Of a stretch of DNA of 24,326 bases, positions 23,836-24,326 are shown in pieces. Numbering within the stretch: the first letter of the stretch is position 1; every line of letters starts with the position of its first letter. The notes below the pieces were generated by a model. The model worked only from the letters and a program-made list of their open reading frames with translations, did no database searches and had not been told where the DNA came from. The position numbers were made by a program, and so were the translations under genes. Source of the DNA: an uncultured Acetobacter sp. (GTDB lineage Bacteria > Pseudomonadota > Alphaproteobacteria > Acetobacterales > Acetobacteraceae); contig NZ_CALLXM010000075.1 in assembly GCF_937875265.1 (NCBI RefSeq), positions 1 through 24,326 of the forward strand. Direction: 5' to 3'.

Positions 23836-23980
23836 TAGGGCGTGTCGTCAGTTAATCCCGATAATAGCAGAGACGAGTTGCAATGCCTCTGAACTGCTTC
23901 AGTCTGGCGAAGAACTTTTCAATGGTGTTTCTTTTCGAAGATCTGTCCTTGAGTGAGGATTTTGAGGAGTGTCATCTTGA
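23836..23980 (-). mobile_element. IS5-family remnant, right end with transposase C-terminus
   Basis: TA plus GGGCGTGTCGTCAGTTA (23836-23854) repeats exactly the 19 bases at 6340-6358. Just inside, the minus strand reads KRNTIEKFFARLKQFRGIAT, then RLCYYRD and a TAA stop (23855-23857), the typical IS5 transposase C-terminus including the Glu of the DDE triad region. Only this tail remains; an in-frame stop lies upstream near 23980 and then the flavin monooxygenase gene follows. It interrupts the decayed permease. Confidence 0.7.
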
Positions 23981-24043
23981 TTCGGACAGGAGCAAAGGCG
24001 GTCGGTGATACAGAGCCGTCAGAGCTTCTATCCGAATATATAG

Positions 24044-24068
24044 CAGTGAAATCAAGAAATTTTCACTG
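24044..24068. terminator. Weak hairpin at the end of the flavin monooxygenase gene
   Basis: CAGTGAAA (24044-24051) and TTTCACTG (24061-24068) pair perfectly over a 9-base loop and straddle the minus-strand stop codon. There is no U-run on the minus-strand downstream side, so it is at best a weak terminator. Confidence 0.25.
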
Positions 24069-24326
24069 ATCTATAATCCATCAACCGCTCTGCAATCCCG
24101 ATCAGTGTTGTTCGCCTTCCCTGCTGGAAGAAAAGTGGCGTGCCAATCATAAGCTCATCAGGGCGGTACTGTTTTATAAAGGATGAAATGCTCGTCGCCA
24201 CGACATCAGCAGTTCCTGTGAACGTATGGCGCAGGGTCCGGTTGATAAGAACCTGTTCCTGTTCGTTCCAAGAGACGGATCGAGGTGCTGGAAATTGCAT
24301 TGGATGCCCTCGCCGCAACGCAATAA
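24052..24326 (-). CDS. C-terminal part of a luciferase-like (LLM class) flavin-dependent monooxygenase
   Basis: The frame is open from the right edge of the window to a stop at 24052-24054, giving 91 visible residues; the start lies beyond the window. The sequence ends as LLM-class proteins do: a FTGTADVVATSISSFI helix region, then YRPDELMIGTPLF and IGIAERLMDYR. This corresponds to the usual pattern in which a channelling helix is followed by ADELMV and a final helix. The family uses reduced flavin to oxygenate aldehydes, sulfonates or similar compounds. The catalytic part is not visible, so the reaction cannot be given. The natural C-terminus appears intact beside the IS5-type scar. Confidence 0.75.
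   Translation of the reverse strand, partial: IALRRGHPMQFPAPRSVSWNEQEQVLINRTLRHTFTGTADVVATSISSFIKQYRPDELMIGTPLFFQQGRRTTLIGIAERLMDYRSVKIS

Noticed and set aside
1..24326. CRISPR array, tRNA or rRNA genes, toxin-antitoxin pair
   Set aside because: No regularly spaced repeats, cloverleaf-type sequences or paired small toxin/antitoxin frames were recognised by eye in the window.

Overview
This window most likely comes from an acetic acid bacterium (Acetobacteraceae, in the Acetobacter/Komagataeibacter/Gluconobacter range). I infer this from a molybdenum/[2Fe-2S]/triheme-cytochrome aldehyde-oxidising dehydrogenase operon, the coding style, and dense IS5- and IS3-type debris. No rRNA, tRNA or CRISPR array is visible, so the genus is not proven.

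Region 1 (1-2700) is the end of a prophage or phage-like module. Small, tightly coupled genes of tail/fibre type (one frameshifted) are followed by a LamG-fold protein and a Dam-like adenine methylase. Region 2 (2701-3198) is a scar with paired direct repeats, an IS5-type remnant and a symmetric operator-like site. Region 3 (3199-6192) is one large TonB-dependent outer-membrane receptor with a clear intrinsic terminator. Region 4 (6193-7466) is an IS graveyard: an IS5-family remnant on + abutting an IS3-family OrfA remnant on -.

Region 5 (7467-14599) is a redox island. A LysR regulator is divergent from a short-chain dehydrogenase and an aldo/keto reductase. These are followed by a three-gene membrane dehydrogenase operon: a [2Fe-2S] small subunit, a Tat-exported molybdopterin large subunit and a triheme cytochrome c. 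Together these suggest handling of aldehydes or alcohols in both cytoplasm and periplasm, with periplasmic electrons passing to the respiratory chain.

Region 6 (14674-23835) is a self-contained regulated export system. A histidine kinase and an NtrC-like regulator that lacks the sigma-54 contact loop are divergent from an HlyD-type adaptor, a MacB-type ATPase, a two-FtsX-domain permease and a TolC-type channel. A decayed second permease lies at the end. The divergent region holds two tandem 16-bp palindromic sites, a -10 without a good -35, and an 11-bp perfect hairpin that places the adaptor's Shine-Dalgarno in its loop. Region 7 (23836-24326) is another IS5-type end, with 19 bases identical to the one at 6340, followed by the 3' end of a luciferase-like flavin monooxygenase gene that runs off the window.
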